Assembly (NCBI RefSeq): GCF_049243985.1
Contig: NC_135381.1
Coordinates: 17,905,345-17,969,344 of the forward strand
Origin: Paroedura picta
Taxonomy: Eukaryota > Chordata > Lepidosauria > Squamata > Gekkonidae
Length of the DNA stretch: 64,000 nucleotides
Direction of reading: 5' to 3'
Shown here: positions 46,301 through 57,168 of the stretch, in pieces
How positions within the stretch are numbered: the first letter of the stretch is position 1
Layout of the letters: each line of letters opens with the position of its first letter
Notes under the pieces: model-generated
The model's database searches: none
What the model was told of the DNA's origin: nothing
Seen by the model: the letters and a program-made list of their open reading frames with translations, nothing else
Program-made: the position numbers and the translations under genes

Positions 46301-47008
46301 GGAAGGTTACAAGATAAGCAAGGAGCAGCTTACATCGTTCCGACATCCTGTCAGGTGTGTACACAGTTAACGGCAAAACCCCAACAAATCAGCACCCTTA
46401 TTTGTTCTGTCCCCACCATTTACCATTAGGAAATGCAACTTGAGGACTGCTCCCTTTCCTGTTTTTGGCCCATCATATCTCCAAACAATGCTCCTCCAGT
46501 TCTCTTTCGGCTCTCTCACTAGGGTTGCAAAATGTAGCTTGGGAAATTCTTGGAGATTTGAGGAGAGGGCCTAGAGAGGGGAGAATTTGGGTTGGGAAGG
46601 AAGTTCAGTGGGGATATGGTGACACAGAGTCTGTCCTCCAAATTTACTATTTCCTTCATGGGGACTGATCTCTTTAGACTTGAGATCAGTTGTAATTCCA
46701 AGAGAACCCTAGTCCTATCACTCCCAACACGGCTTCCTCACTGAACTTTCCTTTCAAACAGGAATCAAAAGAGGTTGCACATCTCAGTTCTCTTCTCTTC
46801 TCCCCACAGGCTCTTTTGGCCCAAATCAAGATCCTTTGACTATTTGTATGCAGAGGGTGAGAAGCTGCTGGAGAATTTCCCAGTCCAGGCAACCATTAGC
46901 TTCTATGAGGACTCTGAGGAATCAGGCAGTGACCAGGAAGAGGAGGATGGTGATGAAGAAGAAGACAAGGAGCAGAGGTCTGGTACTGCCCCCTTTCTCC
47001 AGAAGTGA
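43360..47008 (+). CDS. RIPPLY1: Protein ripply1 (four exons, 146 aa)
   Basis: Exons are 43360-43463, 44219-44294, 46293-46354 and 46810-47008 (stop TGA). GT/AG borders and phases fit throughout. Exon 2 encodes the Groucho/TLE-recruiting WRPW motif (residues 40-43, bases 44232-44243). Exons 3-4 encode the Ripply domain: FRHPVRLFWPKSRSFDYLY and FPVQATI (104-110), the T-box-binding part. The tail is rich in Glu and Asp. Human RIPPLY1 is 151 aa. Ripply proteins act in the nucleus of presomitic mesoderm, binding Tbx6-type factors and recruiting TLE corepressors to set somite borders. The first exon has no clear similarity to mammals; its start is chosen because its frame and phase lead straight into WRPW and it follows a TATA box. 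It lies head-to-head with CLDN2, as in human. Confidence 0.93.
43618..43825. repeat. GGTTGCCA repeat, RIPPLY1 intron 1
   Basis: TTGCCAATTCTGGCCTGGGA, AATTCCTGGAGATTTGGAGG and GAGATCAGCTGTAATTCTGG follow the same order as the cleaner copy at 44.3 kb. Confidence 0.6.
44311..44527. repeat. GGTTGCCA repeat, RIPPLY1 intron 2, copy a
   Basis: It starts GGTTGCCAACTCCAGGCTTG and ends CACCTGGAAGATGGCAACAC, so its ends are inverted (GTTGCCA/TGGCAAC). TTTTCTCCAGGTGAACTGAT and AGGAGATCTCCAG lie inside. The inverted ends suggest a DNA-type miniature element. Confidence 0.65.
44669..44878. repeat. GGTTGCCA repeat, RIPPLY1 intron 2, copy b
   Basis: GGGTTGCGAGCTCTGGGTTG, GTGGAGTATAATGCTACAGA and TTTTCTCCAGGGGAACTGAT match copy a. 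It has the same orientation and lies about 140 bp away. Confidence 0.65.
44879..46292. other. RIPPLY1 intron 2, remaining part
   Basis: A (CCGC)n/(CTGC)n/(CTTC)n tract lies at about 45152-45190. No extra exon is recognised. Confidence 0.45.
46520..46715. repeat. GGTTGCCA repeat, RIPPLY1 intron 3
   Basis: TAGGGTTGCAAAATGTAGCT to GAGAACCCTAG, with GGGAAATTCTTGGAGATTTG and GGGGACTGATCTCTTTAGAC inside. It is flanked by CTAG on both sides. Confidence 0.6.
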
Positions 47009-47398
47009 GGCTGCCCTCCCTAGAGAGTAGGACCTACTTGATGCTGCAAACCTACCAATTGTGACTAGGCCATTTCTCAGGTTACTGACTGAGGAAGCAT
47101 ATTGAATACAGTGCTGTCATGTTTACCTCCCATGGGTTGCCATTTTGCTGAACAATTGTGGCATCTCATGCTCGAAGGACTCTTTGGCTAGCATGCTGGA
47201 GGTAGGGTAAACACTGTTATGAATCTCTGTGAATGTAGGATAAACAGATGCTCCCCACATAAGTTAGGGAATGGGCAGAGTCCTCCAGTAGAGGGGTGTG
47301 TGTGCGTGTGCGTGCACTTGTCTGTATAATGAAAGTGCAAGAACTTTGTCTAAGATGGCCACGCTTCTCAGGGAGACAGTGTCTACTCGGAGGGAGCT

Positions 47399-47404
47399 AA
47401 TAAA
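47399..47404 (+). terminator. RIPPLY1: Poly(A) signal of RIPPLY1
   Basis: AATAAA lies 391 bp after the stop codon on the coding strand and is the first canonical signal downstream. Confidence 0.6.
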
Positions 47405-48995
47405 CAAGCTTCAGGGGAGGGAGGGCTCTTCTTCCTGAGCCCTGATGAAAGCGGTTGGATTGAGATATGTAGTTGATCAAAAGCCACAACAAAAGGCTTT
47501 TCTGCATGAAATAAATATGGTGAATTGCTTACCTAAAGTAGTCGTTATATTCCGGCTGCTCTGCATGACATCAACCTTCCGCGTCCAGCCAGCAAACATC
47601 TCGCTATATACTTCATTTGAAAGTATGAGTTGGTAAATCCCAAAAAGTGGATTCACCAACCTAAAAAGCGCTATCCCCTAGCGGACAACCAGCAGGCCAG
47701 CAGCCAAAGAAATGTATGGAGGTAAAGAAGTCCAATGTCCAATGTCCTGCCCTCGAACCCACCTACCTCTCCCTTCTTACGGGGGTTGGGAAGTGCTTTT
47801 TAAAAATGGAGAACAGCCTGGAGCAACGAATAGGTGCACAAACATGCAGGTGATGCCAGAAATAAAAGTATTTTTTCCAAACTTGTGACAAAAAGCATGC
47901 CTCTCTAAAGTCCCTCCCCCAAATCGAGAACAAGATTAATTTTTTAAAGTATCTAAAGGTGGTGTTCTGATAGCATTATGCATCTATGCATAGGCGTTTT
48001 AACGGAGAAGTATGATTTAAAAAAATGTGGGCATTGCGGGACCTTTAAAACATGTAGAAAGAGGATTGGTTGCCTGGCTTGATTGACAGGTGGAACAGAG
48101 TCGCATATAAGGCGCATTGCTATCTTCAGCCATTTCCAGCAGCAGTTGTGGAGGGTGAAAAGTGTGAAAAGGCGGCAGACTAGAGTGAGACAGCAAGAAG
48201 GTGTGGAAGGGCTGGGAGGCACGATAATATTTTGCGCTATGCCATTCAACTGGCGTAATGCTATTTTTACCAATGTGCAGAAATGCCCAAAGATTTCTTG
48301 TTTGGGGGATTTATTTTAAAATTTGTCATCACAGAATGTATGCTGTTCCATTACATGTACTTCAACCATTTGTTAAAAATAGCACAACACAGAAAAGTAT
48401 ATTTCCATGTGTGTGAACAGTGAATAGTCCTTTATGGTCACAACAACTATCAGATTTACCACAGAGGCCGATACAGGAGCTGATGTGTCAAAAACACTGC
48501 AATAGCTCTATCTGGTGGCCACAGAGAAGAACTCCCCATCTACCAAGAACCTGATTCTAGACTTGGAGATGGGATGGGCTTGTTAACTTCATATGGTAGA
48601 TTGATGCACGGCTGCACTGTCTAACTAGATGTTGCACTGGAGTATTTCCTTTTCCAACTGGTTTATAATATTCAGCATATTTGTTCACTGCTTCATGAAG
48701 CTGATGATGTTAGCTTTTGGTTCTGTGGCTTGAATGTTTATGCCATAATAAGTGCTGTTTCTCCTACACTTCCTTTTTCTTGCTTGCTTAATCAGGCCAC
48801 CGTTACCCTTTGTTTTATTCACAAATATATTTGTTTGCATTAAACAAGTAGCAAGGAAGGAAGCAGAGAAATCGACTCCAGGGAATAGGAGAATCCAGAA
48901 GTGCCCTTGCTATGTTCTGTAGATCTCTTATTGATCCCAATATATCCAAACATGCAAAATATATTTAATACAATGTAAACACTCTGGAGCTTCTT
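47405..48995. other. Intergenic stretch after RIPPLY1
   Basis: The block at about 47480-48300 is bounded by TTTTCTGCAT on the left and TGTGCAGAAA on the right, a weak hint of inverted ends of an unclassified element. No gene is seen. Confidence 0.35.
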
Positions 48996-49287
48996 AGAGC
49001 CTCTTGTGGCGCAGAGTGGTAAGGCAGCTGACATGCAGTCTGAAGCTCTGCCCATGAGGCTGGGAGTTCGATCCCAGCAGCCGGCTCAAGGTTGACTCAG
49101 CCTTCCATCCTTCTGAGGTCGGTAAAATGAGTACCCAGATTGCTGGGGGGTAAACGGTAATGACTGGGGAAGGCACTGGCAAACCACCCCGTATTGAGTC
49201 TGCCATGAAAACGCTAGAGGGCGTCACCCCAAGGGTCAGACATGACCTGGTGCTTGCACAGGGGATACCTTTACCTTTACCTTTAAA
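48996..49287 (+). repeat. Sauria-type tRNA SINE, copy 4
   Basis: A complete copy from AGAGCCTCTTGTGGCGCAGA to ACCTTTACCTTTACCTTT. AAACACTCTGG occurs on both sides (the left one separated by a few bases), the probable target duplication. Confidence 0.88.
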
Positions 49288-50739
49288 CACTCTGGGTTGC
49301 TGACTGTTTCTGTTACAAGCTGTAGAATAACTGAAAATAGTTTGACCCTTATTGACTGCTACTTGGGAAGGTGCTATATATTCCCCATGCAAAATCAGTG
49401 ATTGTTGTGGATTTGTGGGGCAGACCTTTGACAATCAAACACCCTCCATGGCCCTTAACAACTGTGGATATTTCCTCAAGGGGGGCAAGATTCCTTTTTT
49501 AGTTGCTTGCTTTTCAATAACTCTGCGCAAATACCATCTAAAGGAGGCAGAAGTTATGATGTTCGTGTGAAGAAAAAGCTGAAGTTGGAAGGAGAGAAGC
49601 AGACAGGCTGCTATATGTTGGCCCACTGGGAGTCATCTCTTGCTCTGGATCTGAGGTGTAGTAGTGGACCTGGCACTCTTCGGGATTTCCTCTTTGCTTC
49701 CACTTGTGTGTGCTTGAATATTTATAAATAAAGCAAGTATTGCAAAAACACTATAAGTGCCCAGTGTTTTCTCTTCCAAAGAAAACCAACCCTGGAAAGG
49801 CTGCTCATGAAACATCTTAGAACTCAAGAAAGCGGGGAGCATGCAACAATAAAGAATTGGGGGGAAAATGTAACTGTACTGTGGCCTGACGTTCCATGGG
49901 AGAAAACAACCTGAGAAGTCATTACAAGGATGTACATTCCTTCACAAATGATGAGCCATGATATTATCTCTAGGGCAACATATGATTCCCCCCCTTCTAT
50001 TTCTCACACTGACATCCCATCCTTCCTCCAAGGAGTGCAGGGCAGCATACAGGGGAACCATCCTTTTCTCAACAAACATGAAAAGTAGGAAGGACTTAAA
50101 AGCAGCTATAAAGGTTGTGTGTGTGTGTCTGATGCCATGATTCTTGTTCCTCCTAATGTGCTCTGGGCGCCACCAGTATTCAGCCTCTGCATCTTTAGTG
50201 CCGTCTGCTTCTCCAGGGAGACAGTGGCGGGAGCGCACAGACAGAATGCCATTTCAGTTCCAGAACTGGCTCCAGACCAGTCCTTATGCAGAATGGATGT
50301 CTCCCAGGGACATAAACTAATGTGAGAGAATGCAAACAGGAAGACTGTAACTGCTCATTTCCTATGGAATACAGCAGGACTTACTTCTAAGCAAACCTGT
50401 ATAGGAATGCACTGTAAATTTGCTTTTGTTTCAAAAAGCACACCTGAAGCCTGGATCTGAGGAGAATGAGAGGTGAAGCTCTGATTTCTCTTTTGGCCTC
50501 TAAGGTCGGGAAAGGGGCGACCAGGTGAGAGTGTGGCAGCACCTCCATGCCATTCCAGAAGTGTGGCCATAGAAGTCTGGTGCACCAGAACATAACAAGA
50601 GTCTTGTGGCAGATTAAATACTTTTTTTTTTTAAGTTTAAGGCTTACTTTGTTTAATGATGGCCCACAACCTGCATCTGGCAAACATTTTTATAAGAGAT
50701 TATTGGAGGGGGGGGGGAACTCTTTGTAAATGGACTTAA
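49288..50739. other. Intergenic stretch, nothing recognised
   Basis: No exon, RNA gene or definite repeat. A (TG)n run lies at about 50115. Confidence 0.4.
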
Positions 50740-51350
50740 GAAAAAGGACTTAAGAAAAGCTCTCCTGGATTAGGCCAGTATCCTGTCTCATATGGTGGCT
50801 AACCCGTTCCTCTGGAGGGTCAGCAAGAGGACAGGGAGGCTGAGGCCTTCCCCTGATATTGCTTCCTGGTTGTGGGATTCAGAGCTCTAGCCTCTGAATA
50901 TGGAGGTTCCCCTCAGTCACCATGGCTAGTAGCCCCTGGTAGACTTATCCTCCATGGATCAGTCTCATCCTTTTTTAAAACCATCTGTGACTGTGGTCAT
51001 CCCTGCACCCTATGTTAGCAAATTCCACATTTTAATTACCTGCTGTATGAAGTAGTTCCCTTTGACTATCATGAATCTATAGGCCACTAGCTTCGTTGGT
51101 GCCCTTAGGTTCTAGTATCTTGAAATATCAACTCCCTCCCCTCCAAAATTTTACAAAAAATTATCATGTTGCCCCTGAGCTGTCTAATTTCTAAAATGTG
51201 AATTTCAGACTCTTCAATCTTTCTTCATGGGGAAGGTGCTCCAACCCCTGAATCATTTTGATTGTCCTCTGCTCACCTTCCCCAGCCCTGCAATGCCATT
51301 TTTGAGAGATGGTGGCCAGAACTGTGCACAGATTATTCCAAATGAGGCCA
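50740..51350 (-). mobile_element. Old CR1-related LINE fragment
   Basis: CTCCTGGATTAGGCCAGTAT, CTGAATATGGAGGTTCCCCT and TGATTGTCCTCTGCTCACCT through GATTATTCCAAATGAGGCCA follow CR1 order. The copy is much more diverged than those at 21.9 and 41.6 kb, hence older. Confidence 0.6.
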
Positions 51351-52167
51351 CAAAACAAGAAGTACCTGGCGAGATGCAACCATGTAAAATGCAAAATGTA
51401 ACGAAGAAAAGTACAGAGACCATTCACCCCAGTGATTATTGATGACAAGCCTGTTTCACTAGTTATGCTAAGATGGTTAACATCTGTGATGACTGAAGAA
51501 TCCCAAACCTTGCTAAGTTTCTGAGAGAAGGTGTCAAGCTTCTTGATGCATTCGGTGACATCACACTGGAAGTTCTACTTGAGATTCTTTTGCTGCAGAC
51601 TAGTGACTTTCACATCTGGGTGTTCCTGGGATACTGAAATGTCCCTGTACCAGTTTCTGGAAGTTATCATTTTGAATCACAACCACACGCCAATTTATTT
51701 GACCAATGTCAAGAGCAGAAGGCACTGCTGACAAATGATTGTGTAAACACTTGGGTGTGTGTGTGATCACATATAGAGCCTGGAATGGTACTGTTGGTGA
51801 TATTAGGTCCAGTAATAATATTGCGTGAGTGGATGTGGGAACACAGTTGGCATCTGGGTTCATTGCAGGAATTGATCACCAGGTTGTGTCTCTATGGGGT
51901 CCCATAGTTGTTGGTAAGTAGCTGCTGCCTGTACTTTTTCACCATTACAGACACATTTTATGTAATTACACCCCTCTTGTGCTTCCCAAGTGTCATGGCT
52001 ACTTGACCTGGCTATTTATGCATTCTTTAATTCTGTTCTTTATACATTGTTTTCTTCTAGCTTATGCGAGATGAAAAACTTCCTAGTCTTCAAGGTTCCA
52101 CAAGATTCTTGTTTATTTCAGCTTCACACGCATCTCCTGACCTGGCCAAACTCCCCAAGTATATATT
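51351..52167. other. Intergenic stretch, nothing recognised
   Basis: No gene or confident repeat is seen. Confidence 0.4.
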
Positions 52168-52366
52168 TAAATGAGTAGCCGTGTTGGTCTGAAGTAGCAC
52201 AATAAAATCAGAGTCCAGTAGCACCTTTAAGACCAACAAAGATTTATTCAAGGTGTGAGCTGTCGAGTGCAAGCACTCTGGTGCTTGCACTTGAAAGCTC
52301 ACGCCTTGAATAAATCTTTGTTGGTCTTAAAGGTGCTACTGGACTCTGATTTTATTGGTCCCCAAG
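52168..52366. repeat. TTGGTCTTAAAGGTGC inverted-repeat element, copy 6 (best preserved)
   Basis: The left arm AATAAAATCAGAGTCCAGTA / GCACCTTTAAGACCAACAAA is repeated in inverted form on the right as TTTGTTGGTCTTAAAGGTGC / TACTGGACTCTGATTTTATT. The arms are about 80 bp and meet at GTGCAAGCACTC. This is the clearest copy of the family. Confidence 0.8.
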
Positions 52367-52621
52367 TATCTGTTGGAGAGCTCTCCCAGCCTCTGCTGTT
52401 TCCAAAATCCTGAGAGGCAGAAGGTATGGACTGGTGATTTTGTAGGAGTGTCAATGAAAAGCAAACACCTATTAGAAAAGCAGAACCTGAGGACTGTTAG
52501 AAGCAGAGGGTAAATATTTTGTTCATTGTATATTGTGTATGTTTATAATTAATTCCCCAGCCATCAAAGAATATGTGCATATCTTGCCAATATTTAAGAG
52601 TTTTGCTGGATGAATCTAAAG

Positions 52622-52960
52622 CAGCCTTTCTCAACTTTTTCACCATTGAGAAACCCCTGAAACGTTCTTCAGGTTTCAAGAAACCCTAGAAGTGGTGTTA
52701 TCATGCAGAATAGGATTGGGAAGCATAGCTGTGTACATGCCCACCCAGGTCCCCTCTCCTCCCCACCACCTCCAGGCACATCACTGGACATTTTGGGAAG
52801 GGGGGGGGCAGGTCAACATGGCCATATATGGTCATATCACCCAATAAATGTTTTACAAATTTACAAAATATATAAAAAGTAACTCCCACACATTTGGGAA
52901 ACCCTTCCAGGGCTGTCAAGAAACCCCAGGGTTTCACAAAACCCTGGGTGAGAAATCCTG
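52622..52960. mobile_element. hAT-type element with CAGCCTTTCTCAAC end
   Basis: It starts CAGCCTTTCTCAACTTTTTC and ends GGGTGAGAAATCCTG, imperfect inverted ends. The flanks ATCTAAAG (52614-52621) and GTTTAAAG (52961-52968) agree at six of eight bases, with TA at the centre. The interior holds GAGAAACCCCTGAAACGTTC. No transposase is present, so it is non-autonomous. Confidence 0.8.
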
Positions 52961-52968
52961 GTTTAAAG

Positions 52969-54050
52969 ATTCACCCTGCCCAAGCTTCCTGTTTCCTGAG
53001 TACTTCAGGGAACCTGGCTGTGGGGAATGAAGGCAACAATCTTCCTTCACTTATCCTTCCTGCAACTGATGTTCAGCAGCATACTGTCACTAAACCTGGA
53101 TGTTCCACCTAGTCATCATGGCTAACCACGAATAATACAGCCACCTTCCTGTTTTCCAGTCTCCATGGCCATCACATTTTGCAGCAGTGAATTCCATAAA
53201 TTATGTAAAATAGGCAAAGATATACCTAACCCTTTCTGTCTTGAATATCCTGCCAACCAGCTCCTTTGCATGAGCCCAAGTTATAGGAGGAGACAAAAGT
53301 GTTCTCCATCCTCTTTCTGCACCCCACACATTGTTTTTTTTTTTTTTTTAGGAATGGCACCTCTTTATTTTAGAAACGAAGTGGTGCAGTTTTAGATTGT
53401 TGGCAGCACCGCAGTCCTGTGTGAAATGATATGGAACAGGTATGTTGAACAAGAGACCAAGGGCAATGCCTTTAAAAGCTTAAAAAAAAACCCTTTCTAA
53501 ACATAATGCATCTTGCAGGATCACACCACTCCATGGCTATTCCATCTTACACAAAATACCATTATCTTCTCGTTTCATCTCCCTCCCCCCAGGATTGCTG
53601 GTCCCAGAGTCTGCATTGTGTGATTTTTTAAAAAATTAGGACCAGCCAAAATATTATAAATTGGCACTCTTTGGAGTGCCCCACATCTGGCTAAATAGCA
53701 AAGGAATCCACAAAAGCTAACTTATTTATCGTGACAAGTTTTTGTGAGTCAGAGCTGACTTGTCAGATGCATGACTTCACCAGCCCCAGGTTCAAGTCCC
53801 AGGGTCTCCAGCTAAAGGGATATTTTTTTTAAAAATTCTCTGTCTGGAGAGCTGCCACTGGCTAGAATAGATGATAGTGACTTTGACAGACCAGGGGCTG
53901 ACTCAGTGTGAGGCAACCTCCTACATGTGAAAATGCATTGCATGGGGGGGGGGGGGGGGCAGGCGAGCAGGGGAAGCCCCACCGCTGGCACTTGAGAAGT
54001 CTTCCAACAGGATGCTTCGCAACCTTCATTGGCAGGCTGGTCTGAGTGCG
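52969..54050. other. Intergenic stretch, nothing recognised
   Basis: Poly-T near 53335 and poly-G near 53945 are simple tracts. No exon is seen. Confidence 0.4.
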
Positions 54051-55664
54051 AAACAAGCTTCCAAAGGCACCAAGTACTTCTGGGCAAGATCTATGCAAAG
54101 ATCGAACAAAACGGCCCCTTTCCCTCTGGGAGTCTGTATGCGGGCGCTGGGATCGCCAGACAGGCAGGCAGCCCCTCCTCGGCCACCGGCCTCGTCTCTT
54201 ACGACGGGCTTCAGCATTTCCGTCTCTTAGACCAGCCGAGGGGGGAGGAAGGCGACTGAACGGCTCATCCCTCCACGGCGCCCTGTCTGGCTGCCCAACC
54301 CTGGCTAGCTGCTCCGGCCAACACGGCCTCGGCGGTGCCCCCCTGCTCTGCCTGGCCGCCGGGAGCTGCTGCATTGGAGCTCCGCAGCAGCGTGCACGGA
54401 AGGTGGCCAGGCAGCCGCCGCCACTCCCCCCGCCTCGGCATCTGCAGCAGGCAAGGAGGGCATGGGGGGCAGGACTGCCCTCCAGGCGCTTAGGCTGACC
54501 AAGGCACTCGCGGACGCACCGCTCCGTTTGCTTTCAGGGGGGGGCCGTCCCGCCCCTAAAGGGCCCTAAACTCAGACGCCGACAGCATCTCCGCCCCAGG
54601 TGCGGATCCCCTCCATAGCTTCTGAAGCGCCCGACAGACTACAGTCCCCACAAAGCCAGGCGCCCCAAGGACTCCGCTTTGGCCTTACCCGATTGGGCAG
54701 GACAACCATAAGGCCCGCCTCTAGTGCTCAATTATCTCTGGGATTGGGTGGAAAATGAAAGCCCCAGTTCGCCGACGCGCTTTTCTTACGGTAGGAATGG
54801 GGTTTCGGTACAGCGCCTCGAGTTATCCCCCCCCCTCGGAGGGTGTGATTGGTCAGGACGGCCGGCTCTGCCCCGCCCCCTCGGCGGACGGCGGCTGCTG
54901 CTCCCGCTCTGGGCAGAGCCGGACAGGCGAGAAAAAGAGCGGAGCGGATCTTGCCCGATCCATCCCGACCAGAGGGATTCAGGCGGCCGATTGCGAGACT
55001 GAGGACGAGGGAGGCGTATGGGAGACTTGGAGCCAGGGTGAGGAGCGTCGGAGGGAAGGGGGAGCGGGGGAGCGGGGGAGCGTACGTGCTTGGGCCATCA
55101 GGGTAACCGAAGTGGTGCGGCTACTATTGGAGGAAACTGGACGGGACGTGCCTTCCTGCCGAGCAGAGGATGGCCCTGGATACGGCTCCCCTGGGTCCCC
55201 AGGCGACGGCTGGGAAGCGGGAGGCATGTCCTGCCCCGGGTCTGTGATTTTCCCTCCGCGATCGTTGCTCGGAGCTTCCTAAAACTTGCTCGAGGGCTCA
55301 CGCTAAATGCGGTGGGTTGTCTGGGAATCCCGGCTGCCGCCGGCTGGGGAATCCCGCGCGGCGAAAGAAGGGCTTTTTCCGGCTCCGGGCTCGTAGGAGG
55401 GCTCCCCGCCCGCCTGCCTGCTCGCCCGCCCGCCAGTCCTGCCGCGGCCGCTGGGTACCACATTCCTGCATGTGGAGCGCGTGACGTCAGCAGCATCCCC
55501 ATCGCTGCATCCCTCACGCCTCCTCGCGGTTGCCATGGCAACCTCCTCCAGTGATGGGGATGGTATATTTATAGAGGAAAACGCTCCTTTAACACGGGGG
55601 AGGAGAAGGCATTTGGGGTTGGGCTCCCGGAGCTTGTTTGCCCTACAAAGCCTTGAGAATTAAC
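54051..55664 (+). promoter_or_regulatory. CpG island, probable PRRG3 promoter region
   Basis: The most CpG-rich stretch of the window. One possible promoter module has an inverted CCAAT box (ATTGG, 54848-54852) and a GC box (CCCCGCCCCC, 54871-54880), followed by a good donor CAGG/GTGAGG at 55038, so about 54900-55037 could be a non-coding first exon. ACTACAGTCCCC at 54638-54649 resembles the ZNF143/THAP11 core. A second module at 55.48-55.57 kb is listed separately. PRRG3 is the next gene on the plus strand, but use by another transcript cannot be excluded. Confidence 0.55.
55482..55574 (+). promoter_or_regulatory. CRE, palindromic RFX X-box and TATA-like module
   Basis: In order: a full cAMP-response element TGACGTCA (55482-55489), a perfect palindromic X-box GTTGCCATGGCAAC (55529-55542), and TATATTTATAG (55564-55574). 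The order and spacing fit a TATA promoter with start near 55.6 kb. A strong donor GTAAGT at 56122 could end its first exon. RFX factors and CREB are known binders of such motifs; their use here is inferred. Confidence 0.55.
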
Positions 55665-57160
55665 CCATTGACATCTGTGAGGTTCTCCCTTCGCACCAGA
55701 CGTTTGGAAGGTTGCTTTGCAATCTGCTGCTTCCTACTCTCTGAATGCAAAAGCCTGTGTGTCTGTCTGGGAGCTCCCTAGTTATGTTAGTGACATCATT
55801 AAGTCCTTGTTTTAGCTACAGAGTTGGGTGACGGGTATCTCTGATAATTATCCATCCTATCCTTCGTTGCTATCTTTTGCGGGTGTCAGTTGCCTTTTTT
55901 TTTGTTCACAGCATGAAATATTACTCATGTTTACGGTCACGCTGAGAGACTCCTCCTCTGTGTGCTGGTTTTGCTGCCTGAAAAAGCTGGGTTTTGCGTT
56001 TTGGGTAATTGCCTCTGCCACTGACTTAGGCAAACCTGAAAGGCAGAACTTCTCTAGGTCTTAACTAATGGGGGCACAGAGCAATTTGTTTCAGAACACA
56101 TGGCTTGCTGAAGTCTAAAGGGTAAGTTTTGAGAGGTTTGTGTGGATTTGAGTGGAAATGTCTGTGGAAGATTAAGGATGACATTCATATTTTCTGTCTG
56201 TTGACTCTGTATGGCAGGAGAGAAAAGAGTAAATGTGCTAGGATTTATTAAGATGGATTCAAAACAATGTAGTTATTACTATTATGATCTTGTATAGATT
56301 TACTATGTGGTTGAACTTGCAATACTGAGCATGGTTCTGGTTACTTTATCCTAACACTGATTTTGTGCAGAAACAGGCAACAAAATGACAAAGGGGGTGG
56401 AGCTCTTTTCCTATTAGGAAATACTAAGGAGTTTGGAGGCTTTCTGCTCTAGAGAATAGATAACTACCAAAGATTTATAAAAGGTAACAGGCTGGTTAAA
56501 GACAAAACCGCAAAATGCTGAGGTGTGAAGCCTCAGAAACTCAATGCTATCATCAGTCTCCTTAACTAACCGGCCAGCCAGAGATGAAATAACTGAGGCT
56601 CTTGCCTTCCTGGGTTTAAGGGCAAAAAGTCAGCCATACAGGCTGAACAGTTGCAAGCTGAGCTCCCCCCCAAAAAAAGTGGAAGAAAAGGTTATACCAA
56701 TAGCTATAGTCAATATGGATTTAGATGGAAGCCTCAAATCCAAGGATACCACAACATATAATTAAAGTGGCTTATTAAAAGAATGTGGAGGAATATACAA
56801 TATAAGAGCAGTGAATAGTGAGGGTAAAATAATAAAGCTAAATATCTAACCTGGCCTACCCAGAATTAAGAGGCATCTTAAATTTAGATGTAATTCAAAG
56901 GGCAAAACTAGTTGACTGATCAAGCTGATTCTAGTTGACCGATCAAGTGTATAGCAAATTATGTAACTTAAGAATCAGTTGTGTTGCTAATCAGGTGAGC
57001 CAACCGATCAGGTGAGCTGCAATAATGAGGATGTATGCTACTGCATAGGGCCTAATCATGGAACCACGTTTCCCACCCATGAGTCCTTGCACTGAAGAGA
57101 TAGAATATGTAGGCCAAATTCTCACCTAGATACATCAGATTTGAAACCATAGGCTTAATG
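55665..57160. other. Probable first intron of PRRG3, nothing else seen
   Basis: AT-rich sequence after the CpG island with no recognised exon or repeat. Confidence 0.35.
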
Positions 57161-57168
57161 GTCTAAAT

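Noticed and set aside
53862-55554. Several frames of 147-175 residues in the CpG island
   Set aside because: High GC content explains their length; no domain and no consistent splice context.
55535-55663. Short frame beginning in the X-box (MATSSSDGDGIFIEENAPL)
   Set aside because: The start codon context is good, but the ATG belongs to the palindromic X-box, the frame covers the TATA-like element, and I know no matching protein.
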